Shown here: one piece after another, positions 1 through 7,067 of the stretch
How the letters are laid out: every line of letters begins with the position of its first letter
Position numbering within the stretch: the first letter of the stretch is position 1
Source: JBHHZI01 sp046757965
Lineage (GTDB): Bacteria > Acidobacteriota > Polarisedimenticolia > SMYD01
Length of the DNA stretch: 10,928 bases
Direction of reading: 5' to 3'
NCBI GenBank assembly: GCA_046757965.1
Contig: JBHHZI010000114.1
Location: 1 to 10,928 of the forward strand
Notes under the pieces: model-generated
What the model was told of the DNA's origin: nothing
The model's database searches: none
What the model saw: only the letters and a program-made list of their open reading frames with translations
Program-made: the position numbers and the translations under genes

Positions 1-149
1 TCGCCGATTTTCTCTTCCTGGTGTCGCCCGACCGCCAAAAGGTCCTGGTCCTCGACGCGACCGTCAACGGAGATGCGCCGACGAAGCGCTTCGATTTCCC
101 TGTCGGCCGCTCCCCCGGAGCCATCGCTCTGCAGGGGAAGACACCGTGA
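1..149 (+). CDS. 3' end of an unidentified protein gene (partial, possibly a beta-propeller)
   Basis: An open frame runs in from the left edge (first complete codon at position 3) and ends at TGA 147-149, giving about 48 C-terminal residues. The visible sequence, with VSPDRQKVLVLDATVNG followed by FDFPVGRSPGAIAL, has the alternating strand/turn look of the last blade of a YVTN/WD-like propeller, but this is too little to assign a family. The stop overlaps the GTG start of the next gene (GTGA at 146-149), so the two are probably co-transcribed and translationally coupled. Frame continuity and that overlap are what support it as coding; the function is unknown. Confidence 0.65.
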   Translation, partial: ADFLFLVSPDRQKVLVLDATVNGDAPTKRFDFPVGRSPGAIALQGKTP

Positions 150-2095
150 GGCGGGCAGACATGAGTGTCCTGCTGGGCGCCTTGTTCGGTCTCGTGCCGG
201 CCGCCGCGTCCGGGGCTGTGCAGGCAGTTGGGGCCAAGCAGGTGCTGGTCTATTCCGTCTGCAGCAATGAACCGCGCCTGCGGGTGCGCGCGGCACATGA
301 GGTGATGGCGGGTGACCCCTGCGTGCGCCTGGTGGCTCGCCTTGGCGACAAGGTCCCCGGGAATGAAACGAGTACGGCGGTGGCAGGGACGAACGAAGGC
401 GACAGCCTGGCACCTGCGGTGTCGGGCTTTCCAGCCAAGCCGGGCTGGCCGCTCTTCGTGCCGAACATGATTCCCCAGACGCTGGCAGTGGCCGACCTGG
501 GCGACGACCGCGGGCTGGTGACCATCTTCCACGAGCGCGACGGGACCGTGCACGCCGTGGCAGCGGACGGGACGCCGTTCTGGACCGATCGGCCGGTGGT
601 GAGCCCCTCCGGGGTGTCGACCATGCCGGCGGCGGGTGACCTCGATGGCGATGGCCTTGACGAAGTTCTCGTTGCCGTCGGCCGTCTGTTCGCGCTGTCG
701 ACACACGGCGATATCCTACCTGGGTGGCCGTTCGCAGGCGGCCTGCCCCAGCGTGACGGTTTCTCATCCTTCACACCGATCGCGGCACGGCTCGAACCGG
801 GTGACCCGCTGCGTGTACTTGCTGGCAGCGGGCCCCGGGGACGGGTCTTCGCGCTGGACCGGACAGGCGAAACGCTACCGGGCTGGCCGGTGATTGTACC
901 AGCCGGGGATTTCCCCTCGCGGTCGCTCGTTGCGGTCGGAGATGTCACGGGTGACGACATCCCAGAGGTCGTGACCATCGACATCTTCAACGGCAACCTG
1001 CTGGCTTACGACCCCGACGGCATCCTTCTTCCACGGTTTCCCGTCGACGTGCCTCTCCGCACAGAAGAACCGACGCTGGGCGACCTGGATGGTGACGGGG
1101 CGCGGGAGATTGTCTTCCCACTCGGTTTTCGCATCCACGTCCTGCATGGCGACGGCACCGCGCTGCCGGGCTGGCCGCAAGAGATGCACACGGCCGGCAA
1201 CTTCGGCATTCCCATGGGAGACGTGGACGGCGACGGCACACTCGACGTGGCCGCCGCCGGCATCAACGACATCGATCAATTCGGCCAGTCGAAAGGGCCG
1301 GTGAGCCTGTGGCACGGGGATGGCACGCCGTTTCCCGGCTGGCCGAAGCTGGTGAAGAATGTCTCGTTCCCTGCGCCCGTCGTGATCGCCGACGTCGATG
1401 GCGATGGACTCGGCGATGTGGTCGCTGCGGGCCTGACGACGTCGTTGTTCTCAGGTCTGGACGGCGTTGTCTATGCCTGGAACGCGACAGGGGATCTGAT
1501 CGCCGGTTTTCCCATCGTGATCCGCGGGCGGCCGATCGGCACGCATGCGGCGCCGACGATCACCGACCTGGATGGAGACGGTCAGGCCGACCTGGGTGTG
1601 ATGAGCCAGCTCGGTCTCTTCGGCCTCGGTCCGGTGGCGGTGCACTGGTTCGAGCTGGGGGTACCGTACCGGCCGGAGGGGATGGAATGGCCCACACGGG
1701 CCCACGGCATGAACCGGACCGGTTCGTACTCGCCCCCGGTGCGGCGTCAGACCGCGGAGATCCGTCTGGTGCCACGCCGGATGAATGCGACCACACCGGC
1801 CCCGCCGGTGCTGGCCCTGGTCTCCGTCGGTCGGAACCACGTCCGCCCGCAAACCCTCGCGCTGGCGAAGGTGGATGGGGAGACTGTCGCCCCGGTCGCG
1901 GGTGAACGGCTCCGCCAGGGCGGAGGACGCTTTCGATCCGCCGGCCGCCTGCTGTTCCGCTTCGACGGCGAGGCCATCCGTGCCCGCCTCGTCGCCGGCG
2001 GCAAGCACACGCTGACCTTCCGCTCCGAGGCCGTCGGCGGCCTCGGCGGCGTGCTCTACGAGGGCGAGGCCACGCTGCAGGTGTGGGGGCGGTGA
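146..2095 (+). CDS. Secreted FG-GAP/VCBS-repeat beta-propeller protein
   Basis: A 649-residue exported protein, probably extracellular or surface-located. The GTG start at 146 is preceded by AGGGGAAG at a good distance and overlaps the previous stop; ATG 161 is an alternative. Residues about 6-23 form a signal peptide ending near AAASG. Seven calcium-binding DxDxDG-type loops follow at about residues 117, 165, 266, 313, 359, 416 and 474 (for example DLDGDGLDE, DVDGDGTLD), the hallmark of FG-GAP/VCBS repeats and the right number for a seven-bladed propeller. A PGWP-like motif recurs near residues 99, 192, 245, 296 (PRFP), 341, 397 and 453 (AGFP). EWPTRAHGMNRTG at about 514-526 matches the closing WPM..HD..HTG-type motif common in such proteins. 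Residues about 535-649 look like a separate beta-sandwich domain. No catalytic motif is visible; a binding or adhesion role is inference. Confidence 0.88.
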   Translation: MRRADMSVLLGALFGLVPAAASGAVQAVGAKQVLVYSVCSNEPRLRVRAAHEVMAGDPCVRLVARLGDKVPGNETSTAVAGTNEGDSLAPAVSGFPAKPGWPLFVPNMIPQTLAVADLGDDRGLVTIFHERDGTVHAVAADGTPFWTDRPVVSPSGVSTMPAAGDLDGDGLDEVLVAVGRLFALSTHGDILPGWPFAGGLPQRDGFSSFTPIAARLEPGDPLRVLAGSGPRGRVFALDRTGETLPGWPVIVPAGDFPSRSLVAVGDVTGDDIPEVVTIDIFNGNLLAYDPDGILLPRFPVDVPLRTEEPTLGDLDGDGAREIVFPLGFRIHVLHGDGTALPGWPQEMHTAGNFGIPMGDVDGDGTLDVAAAGINDIDQFGQSKGPVSLWHGDGTPFPGWPKLVKNVSFPAPVVIADVDGDGLGDVVAAGLTTSLFSGLDGVVYAWNATGDLIAGFPIVIRGRPIGTHAAPTITDLDGDGQADLGVMSQLGLFGLGPVAVHWFELGVPYRPEGMEWPTRAHGMNRTGSYSPPVRRQTAEIRLVPRRMNATTPAPPVLALVSVGRNHVRPQTLALAKVDGETVAPVAGERLRQGGGRFRSAGRLLFRFDGEAIRARLVAGGKHTLTFRSEAVGGLGGVLYEGEATLQVWGR

Positions 2096-2117
2096 GAAAG
2101 AGACCCGCGACGGAGCC

Positions 2118-2142
2118 GTGGCGGGGACAGTCTGCCCACCAC
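2118..2142 (+). terminator. Possible hairpin after the FG-GAP gene
   Basis: GTGGCGGG (2118-2125) can pair with CCCACCAC (2135-2142) with one central mismatch and a nine-base loop, starting 22 bases after the stop at 2095. There is no T-run behind it, so it is at best a weak or U-less terminator. It sits just before the candidate promoter of the next gene, which would make this a transcription-unit boundary. Confidence 0.22.
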
Positions 2143-2153
2143 CACGGATGCGG

Positions 2154-2159
2154 TATTCT
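2154..2159 (+). promoter_or_regulatory. Candidate -10 element of a leaderless promoter
   Basis: TATTCT lies exactly six bases before the ATG at 2166, which would put the transcription start on the A of the start codon. No Shine-Dalgarno sequence is visible between the preceding gene and this ATG, and no clear -35 is seen. The same geometry occurs before def (8563-8568), which strengthens the case somewhat. Confidence 0.4.
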
Positions 2160-2165
2160 CGGCTC

Positions 2166-3407
2166 ATGCGCGGCTTCGCAGCTCTCATCCCGGCAACGCT
2201 GGCGGCGGGCGGTCTGCTCCTCGCCGGGGTTCCGGCGGGCACGAAGAGCGCCGGTGCCGCGGCAAGCCCGCGGCTCCAGGCGACGCGAGATGCCCCGTCC
2301 GGGACCGGCGACGCAGCCGGCCGGCGCCGCCTCGAACGGGGCGACCGGGCGGCGGCCGACGGCCGGCACCGGGTCGCCCGGGCCCGCTGGCTCAGGGCGC
2401 TGGCAACGGGTGACGACATCGCCCGGCAGGCGCGTGCGCGGCTACGGACTCTCACCGACCAGCACGAGTATCCCCACTGGCGGCACGCGCAGAGTCAGCA
2501 CTTCCGGCTGGTCGCCGCCCGGCGTTCTCCACCGGGCCGGGATCCGGTGCCGTTCCTCTCCCGGCGGGAGGAGGTCTATCGCGACATCACACGGACACTC
2601 GGCACCGAACCCTCCGGGCCCATCACCGTCTTCGTGTACGTGTCGAACCGTCAGGCTCGCCGGCTGATCGGTCGCGATCTGGGGTTCGCGGATCCTGCCC
2701 GGCGCGAGATTCACATCCGCTACGATCAGGAGCCCGGCCACGAGGAGGCCCATGTCATCGCCTGGACCTGGAACCGGTCGGGGTCGAACGTGCCGTTCGT
2801 CGAGGAAGGCCTGGCGGTCTCCCTCTCCTCCCACCCGGGCAGCCCACACGCCAGCGCCGCCGACGCGCTGGCGCAGGGGAGACTGCCCTCCCTTCCCGAC
2901 CTCATCACGCGCTTTCGTTCGTATCGCGACGGCTACATCCTGGCCGGCTCGTTCGTCCGGGACCTCATCGACCGGCACGGCATCGAGGTCGTGCGGCGGC
3001 TCTACAGCGGCGGCGACGTCGAGGACGTGCTCGAGCGGCTCGAGGAGGTGACCGGCGAGAGCATCGCGACATTGCAACGACACTGGGAGACGGTGCTGGC
3101 CGCCCAGAGCCAGACCAATCGCGAGGACCTGCTCGCCGCCCTGGCGTTGCTGCGCGCCGGTCACGGCGAGGACGCCATCGCCATGCTCGAGGCCCAGAGC
3201 GCGGCCCACCCCGACAGCGCCGTGATCGATTTCGCCCTGGGACAGGCGCAGCGCGAGCTGGGCGATCTGGCGGCCAGTGACCGCGCCTTCCGTCGCGTGC
3301 TGGACAAGCCGCTCCCCCACCGTCTGGCCTGGATGCGGCAACGCGCGCAAGACGCGCTGGTCGAGAACCAGGAACGAGCGGCCCATGGCGTCCTGCCCGG
3401 CGACTGA
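2166..3407 (+). CDS. Exported gluzincin-type zinc metallopeptidase with C-terminal TPR region
   Basis: A 413-residue protein from ATG 2166; an in-frame GTG at 2118 would add 16 residues but puts non-signal sequence in front of the signal peptide. Residues 1-31 (MRGFAALIPATLAAGGLLLAG...) are a signal peptide, so it acts outside the cytoplasm. HEEAH at residues 192-196 (2739-2753) is a HExxH zinc motif: H192 and H196 are ligands and E193 the catalytic base. VEEGLA follows, with E214 as the expected third ligand, the MA-clan (gluzincin) arrangement seen in the Peptidase_MA-like family. LAGSFVRDLIDRHG downstream is also typical of that group. Residues about 317-378 (LLRAGHGEDAIAML, ALGQAQRELGDLAASDRAF) form about two TPRs, probably for partner binding. 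The substrate is unknown. It overlaps the next gene by 23 bases. Family call firm, activity inferred from intact motifs. Confidence 0.8.
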   Translation: MRGFAALIPATLAAGGLLLAGVPAGTKSAGAAASPRLQATRDAPSGTGDAAGRRRLERGDRAAADGRHRVARARWLRALATGDDIARQARARLRTLTDQHEYPHWRHAQSQHFRLVAARRSPPGRDPVPFLSRREEVYRDITRTLGTEPSGPITVFVYVSNRQARRLIGRDLGFADPARREIHIRYDQEPGHEEAHVIAWTWNRSGSNVPFVEEGLAVSLSSHPGSPHASAADALAQGRLPSLPDLITRFRSYRDGYILAGSFVRDLIDRHGIEVVRRLYSGGDVEDVLERLEEVTGESIATLQRHWETVLAAQSQTNREDLLAALALLRAGHGEDAIAMLEAQSAAHPDSAVIDFALGQAQRELGDLAASDRAFRRVLDKPLPHRLAWMRQRAQDALVENQERAAHGVLPGD

Positions 3408-4317
3408 CGCCTCCGGCCGGGAGTCCGGGAAACTCGTGCGGGTGGGAACCGCGGGGTGGTCCTACCGGGACTGGGAGGGCACCGTCTACCCGGCGCCGCC
3501 GCCGGGACGCTTCGACCGTCTGGCGTGGATGGCGCGCTTCGTCGACGTCATCGAGATCAACGCGTCGTTTTACCGGGCCCCGGCCCGGCGGGACACCGCC
3601 TCGTGGGTGGCACGCACCGCCTTCAACTCCCGGTTCACCTTCTCGGCGAAGCTCGAGCGGGTGTTCACCCACGAGAGTGGACGTGACGATGTCGCCGCCG
3701 AGCGACGCTTCAAGAACGGCCTCGCGCCACTGGCCGAGGCGGATCGACTGGCCGCCCTGCTCGTCCAGTACCCGTACGCGTTTCACAACACGCGGGACAA
3801 CCGCGCACGACTGTCGAACACGCTGACCCGCTTCGCCGACTACGCGCTGGCGGTGGAGTTTCGCCACCGGAGCTGGATCACGGCCGAGGTGCTCACCTGG
3901 CTCCGCGCCCGGGACGTGGTGCTGGCCGGCCTGGATCAGCCGCAGATCGGCGCCTCCATCGGCCCCTCGCTGCCGCTGACCGGGCCGATCTTCTACCTGC
4001 GCCTGCACGGGCGCAACGCCACCCACTGGTTCTCCCCCACCGCCGGTCGCGAGGCGCGCTACGACCATCTCTACACGCCGGAGGAGCTGGCGCCGTGGCT
4101 GGACCGGATCCGGCGGGCGGCCGCCTCCGGGGTCGACGGCCTGGTCATCGCCAACAACCACACCCGCGGCCAGGCCGCGGTCAACGTGGTGGAGCTCCGC
4201 CACGCCCTGGAGGCAACGCAGGTGCCGGCGCCGGCCTCGCTGGTGCGCGCCTACCCGCGACTCGCGGCCAGGGCTCGACTCATCGCCCCGGACGAGGCGG
4301 ACCGGCGACTCTTCTGA
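3385..4317 (+). CDS. DUF72 (YecE-like) TIM-barrel protein
   Basis: A 310-residue cytoplasmic protein of the DUF72 family. Family landmarks occur in order: VGTAGWSYRDWEGTVYP near the N terminus, INASFYRAP, FSAKLERVFTHE, LLVQYPYAF, AVEFRHRSW, FYLRLHGRN and IANNHTRGQAAVNVVEL. These are the conserved strands and loops of the barrel, in the usual order, and the length is near the upper end for the family. The biochemical role of DUF72 proteins is not established, so none is claimed. ATG 3385 is chosen because AGGA lies about 11 bases upstream and the family's N-terminal motif begins about 18 residues in; the frame is open further upstream but there lies inside the preceding gene. It overlaps the metallopeptidase gene by 23 bases, suggesting co-transcription, and converges on the bamD-like gene. 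Confidence 0.88.
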   Translation: MASCPATDASGRESGKLVRVGTAGWSYRDWEGTVYPAPPPGRFDRLAWMARFVDVIEINASFYRAPARRDTASWVARTAFNSRFTFSAKLERVFTHESGRDDVAAERRFKNGLAPLAEADRLAALLVQYPYAFHNTRDNRARLSNTLTRFADYALAVEFRHRSWITAEVLTWLRARDVVLAGLDQPQIGASIGPSLPLTGPIFYLRLHGRNATHWFSPTAGREARYDHLYTPEELAPWLDRIRRAAASGVDGLVIANNHTRGQAAVNVVELRHALEATQVPAPASLVRAYPRLAARARLIAPDEADRRLF

Positions 4318-4344
4318 GCCGGGGACGCCGTGGAGTCGCGACGC

Positions 4345-4365
4345 CCGGGGAAGAAACCGCCCCGG
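4345..4365. terminator. Inverted repeat between convergent genes, possible shared terminator
   Basis: CCGGGG (4345-4350) and CCCCGG (4360-4365) are a perfect six-base inverted repeat with a nine-base loop (AAGAAACCG), in the 90-base gap between the convergent DUF72 and bamD-like genes. No T-run follows on either strand, so intrinsic termination is uncertain. Position is the main argument; the rest of the gap shows nothing else. Confidence 0.3.
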
Positions 4366-4407
4366 AACTCCCGACAGCGTGGGCGATTCCGAGAGGAGGC
4401 GGCCAGC

Positions 4408-5163
4408 TCAGCGATGCTGCAGCAGGTGGGCGGCCTTCTTGGCGAACTTGCTCTCCGGCGCCTCGTCCACCAGTTGCTGGAAGACCTGCTCGGCCTCCGG
4501 CTCATTGCCTCCCTTGCGCAGGGACATGCCGAGAAAGAACAGCGTCTCGTCCTTGCGGGAGAAATCCGGCTGGTGCTTCAGGATCTCCCGGAGACGGGCG
4601 ATGGCGGACGGGTACCCCTTGCGAGAGTAGTAGAACCTGGCCTTCAGCAGGCTGTCCTCGGTGAGCCGGTCGTCGAGCTCGGCGATGCGGGTCTTGGCCT
4701 CGAGCACCCACGACGAGTTGGGATAGAGCTGCCCGACCTTCTGAAACTCCGCGATGGCCCGGCGCGTCGGTGTCTGGTCCCGCTCGGGAGGGTTGATCTG
4801 CTTCTGCAGGCAGACCGCATACTGGTACTGGGCGTACGGGGCCTGGTCACTGAGCGGGAAGAAGTTGAGAAAGGACTGATAGCGGGCCTGGGCCTCGATC
4901 AGGGCCAGGACATGTCCCTGGGCGAAGTAGGCGTCGGCCATGCGCAGATGGACCTGGGCGCGCAACTCCGGATTCTTGACGGTGTCGATCTTCTGGTAGC
5001 GGCGGATGGCCTTGTTGTAATGGCGCTTCGTCATGTACTGCTCGGCTTCCTGATACAGCTCGGTGGCCGGCTTGCGATCCGCCCTGGAGGGTTTCTTGTG
5101 CGCCGGACCGCAGCCCGAAAGCAGCGCGGCTGTCGCCACGACGACCAGGACGCGGTGGGTCAT
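4408..5163 (-). CDS. bamD: Outer-membrane assembly lipoprotein, BamD-like
   Basis: A 251-residue lipoprotein from ATG 5163. The signal peptide ends in the lipobox LSGC with the lipidated cysteine at residue 18, followed by Gly rather than Asp, so outer-membrane sorting is expected. The mature part is almost all TPR-like helices: ATELYQEAEQYMTKRHYNKAI, LRMADAYFAQGH, ERDQTPTRRAIAEFQKVGQL with LYPNSSW, YYSRKGYPSAIARLREIL and KGGNEPEAEQVFQQLVDEAP. The DQTPTR...EF...YPNS segment is characteristic of BamD (YfiO/ComL), the essential partner of BamA in inserting beta-barrel proteins, and the length matches the roughly 245-residue E. coli protein. An upstream in-frame TTG at 5184 overlaps the previous stop (TTGA) and is an alternative start adding seven residues. 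It is the last gene of the minus-strand operon. A different TPR lipoprotein cannot be fully excluded. Confidence 0.86.
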   Translation of the reverse strand: MTHRVLVVVATAALLSGCGPAHKKPSRADRKPATELYQEAEQYMTKRHYNKAIRRYQKIDTVKNPELRAQVHLRMADAYFAQGHVLALIEAQARYQSFLNFFPLSDQAPYAQYQYAVCLQKQINPPERDQTPTRRAIAEFQKVGQLYPNSSWVLEAKTRIAELDDRLTEDSLLKARFYYSRKGYPSAIARLREILKHQPDFSRKDETLFFLGMSLRKGGNEPEAEQVFQQLVDEAPESKFAKKAAHLLQHR

Positions 5164-5180
5164 GCGACGGGCGGCCGGCG

Positions 5181-5621
5181 TCAACAGGCCACCGTGGAGG
5201 CCACGTAGCTCGACTCCCCATCGAGCAGATCCTTCAGGTGCGGCGGGAAGCGCACCGGCTGGAAGCGGGCGTCGACGAGCACGTGTTCGGTCCAGCCGGT
5301 GGCCAGATCCGCCCCGTCGTCGGCCCGGGCGATCCGGTAGGCAAAGGTCACGCGCACACCGGAGCGCCTGGTCACGCGGGTCTCGATGGACAGCAGGTCG
5401 TCGTAGCGGGCCGGCGCGGTGTATGTCAGTCCGGCCGCGATGAGCGGCAGGTGCAGACCGTCGCGCGCAAGCTGTGCATAGACGGCTCCCGCCGCGCGCA
5501 TCAGCTCGGTCCTGCCGACCTCGAACCAGGCCAGGTGACGGCTGTGATGGGCCACCGCCATGGCATCGGTGTCGCTGAATCGAACTCTCACCTCGCAGCG
5601 ACCGGAGATCACGGCACCCAT
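5181..5621 (-). CDS. YbgC-like acyl-CoA thioesterase (hotdog fold, 4HBT family)
   Basis: A 146-residue cytoplasmic protein of normal length for the single-domain 4-hydroxybenzoyl-CoA thioesterase family. The active-site signature is visible at residues 15-40: FSDTDAMAVAHHSRHLAWFE then GRTELMR, with the expected catalytic Asp at D19. Such enzymes hydrolyse acyl-CoA (or acyl-ACP) thioesters; in many Gram-negatives the relative YbgC sits with tol-pal, whereas here it lies directly before the bamD-like gene. Relatives usually have Gly-Val-Val after Asp-Ala-Met, here Ala-Val-Ala, a mild deviation. ATG 5621 overlaps the end of rpe by 13 bases; GTG 5612, forming a GTGA overlap with the rpe stop, is a plausible alternative start giving 143 residues. 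The open frame continues further upstream, but there it is antisense-like Arg/Gly-rich sequence inside rpe and is not counted. Exact substrate unknown. Confidence 0.85.
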   Translation of the reverse strand: MGAVISGRCEVRVRFSDTDAMAVAHHSRHLAWFEVGRTELMRAAGAVYAQLARDGLHLPLIAAGLTYTAPARYDDLLSIETRVTRRSGVRVTFAYRIARADDGADLATGWTEHVLVDARFQPVRFPPHLKDLLDGESSYVASTVAC

Positions 5622-6292
5622 CCCGGTTGCGGGCCGCTTGCCGCGATCTCCTCGATGAGGCGCCGGGCGGCCTCCTCGGCGTTGCCGCCGGCGAAGACGG
5701 CCGACCCGGCCACCAGCAACCCGGCCCCTGCCCGCGCCAGGGCGGCCGCGTTGTCGGCCGTGATGCCGCCGTCGACCTCGATGGCCACGTCCAGGTCGCG
5801 GTCGGAGATCCATCCGGCCAGGGTGCGGGTCCGCTCGATGGCGGCGGGAATGAACTGCTGGCCGGAAAAACCGGGATTGACGGACATCAGGAGGACCTGG
5901 TCGACATCCGGCAGGACCGGTTCGATGACCGCCAGCGGCGTGGCCGGGTTCACCGCCACGCCGGCCCGGGCTCCGGCCTGGCGAATGAGGTGCAGGGAGC
6001 GGTGCAGGTGCACGACGGCCTCGGCATGCACGCAGATCGACCCGGCGCCGGCCTCGACGAACGCCGGGATCAGCGCATCGGGATTCTCGATCATCAGGTG
6101 GCAGTCGAGGAACAGGTCGGTGGCCTGCGCCAGCGAGCGGACGACGGCCGGTCCGAGGGTCAGATTGGGCACGAAGTGTCCATCCATCACGTCGACATGG
6201 ACGAGACGAACGCCGGCCCGCGCCACCGACGCCACGTCGTCGGCCAGGTGCGCGAAATCCGCGGACAGGATCGAGGGGGCGAGCAGGGTCAC
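5609..6292 (-). CDS. rpe: Ribulose-phosphate 3-epimerase
   Basis: A 227-residue TIM-barrel enzyme that interconverts D-ribulose 5-phosphate and D-xylulose 5-phosphate in the pentose phosphate pathway (and the Calvin cycle where present). All family motifs are intact: APSILSADF at 5-13, HVDVMDGHFVPN at 32-43, CHLMIENP at 64-71, LLMSVNPGFSGQQF at 134-147, EVDGGI at 172-177 and VAGSAVF near the phosphate site. Metal ligands H32, D34, H65 and D174 are present, with D34 and D174 also the acid/base pair. The start is GTG at 6292, four bases after the stop of the PASTA gene; translation of MTLLAPSILSADF from here gives the normal N terminus. No strong Shine-Dalgarno sequence is seen, so coupling to the upstream gene is likely. 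Identification is secure. Confidence 0.97.
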   Translation of the reverse strand: MTLLAPSILSADFAHLADDVASVARAGVRLVHVDVMDGHFVPNLTLGPAVVRSLAQATDLFLDCHLMIENPDALIPAFVEAGAGSICVHAEAVVHLHRSLHLIRQAGARAGVAVNPATPLAVIEPVLPDVDQVLLMSVNPGFSGQQFIPAAIERTRTLAGWISDRDLDVAIEVDGGITADNAAALARAGAGLLVAGSAVFAGGNAEEAARRLIEEIAASGPQPGWVP

Positions 6293-6296
6293 GCTG

Positions 6297-7067
6297 TCAG
6301 ACCGAGGGGCCGCGACTGACCACCACGGTGATCGGGTCGCGTCGATCGACCGGATAACCGGCCGGGGGAAACTGCCTCAGGACCGTGCCGGCAGGCGTCC
6401 AGTCATCCTTGTACGAGGTTCGCGACAGCGCGAAGCCGACCCTCGAGAACGCCTGCTCCACCTCCCGGACGGCATGGCCGGAGAGATCGGGCATCACATA
6501 GGTCGGATCCTGCCGGCCGCGGGAGACCAGCAGGCTCACCGCCTCGCCCCGGAAGATCTCCGTCCCCGGCATCGGATCCTGGGCCACGACCCGATCAACG
6601 GGGTGGGTCGTGGTGGCCCGCGAGACATGGCCGAGCTGCAGGCCGAGCCGGTCGATCTCGATGGCCGCGTGGCGCTCGGTCTCGCCGGTGAGATCGGGAA
6701 CCGACAGGATCTCGGTGCCCAGGCTCACCACCACTCTCACCTTGCGACGTTTCTTGATGGCGGCGCCGGGCGGCGGCATCTGGCTGATCACCTCTCCCGC
6801 CGGCACCCTCGGATCGAACCGCTGCTGGGTCTCCTCCACCATGAGACTGGCGCCGCCGGCCACCCTGGTCGAATCTTCCAGCGTGTGGCCGACGAGATCG
6901 GGAACCGTCACGTCGTTGCCCGTGATCACGAGGCGCATCGAGACATAGAACGAGAGGACGAGCAGGAGAAGCGACGTGGCGCCGATCGCGCCGATCTTGG
7001 CGGCGAAGACGCTGACCCTCTTGAGCTTCATGGACCGCCGGATGGTAACACGGCCCCTGAACGCCAT
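6297..7067 (-). CDS. Single-pass membrane protein with three PASTA domains, no kinase domain
   Basis: A 256-residue protein with a basic cytoplasmic N terminus, one membrane helix at about residues 25-44 (IGAIGATSLLLLVLSFYVSM) and an extracytoplasmic part made of three PASTA repeats at about 52-117, 118-184 and 190-254. Each starts with a VPDLxG/MPDLSG motif and carries a Q.P..G motif (QMPPPG at 96, QDPMPG at 163, QFPPAG in the third). PASTA domains normally bind muropeptides or beta-lactams in Ser/Thr kinases and penicillin-binding proteins; here there is neither catalytic domain, so a peptidoglycan-sensing or scaffolding role is inference. ATG 7067 forms a TGATG stop-start junction with fmt, the classic coupling arrangement; ATG 7031 (MKLKRVSVFAA) is an alternative start 12 residues in. 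It lies between fmt and rpe in the operon. Confidence 0.88.
   Translation of the reverse strand: MAFRGRVTIRRSMKLKRVSVFAAKIGAIGATSLLLLVLSFYVSMRLVITGNDVTVPDLVGHTLEDSTRVAGGASLMVEETQQRFDPRVPAGEVISQMPPPGAAIKKRRKVRVVVSLGTEILSVPDLTGETERHAAIEIDRLGLQLGHVSRATTTHPVDRVVAQDPMPGTEIFRGEAVSLLVSRGRQDPTYVMPDLSGHAVREVEQAFSRVGFALSRTSYKDDWTPAGTVLRQFPPAGYPVDRRDPITVVVSRGPSV

Noticed and set aside
1451..2455. 334-codon minus-strand open frame across the gap between the FG-GAP and peptidase genes
   Set aside because: Low-complexity Arg/Ala/Pro sequence antisense to two supported genes; no motif or start signal.
4330..5208. 292-codon plus-strand open frame
   Set aside because: Antisense to the bamD-like lipoprotein gene, whose lipobox and TPR signature establish the coding strand.
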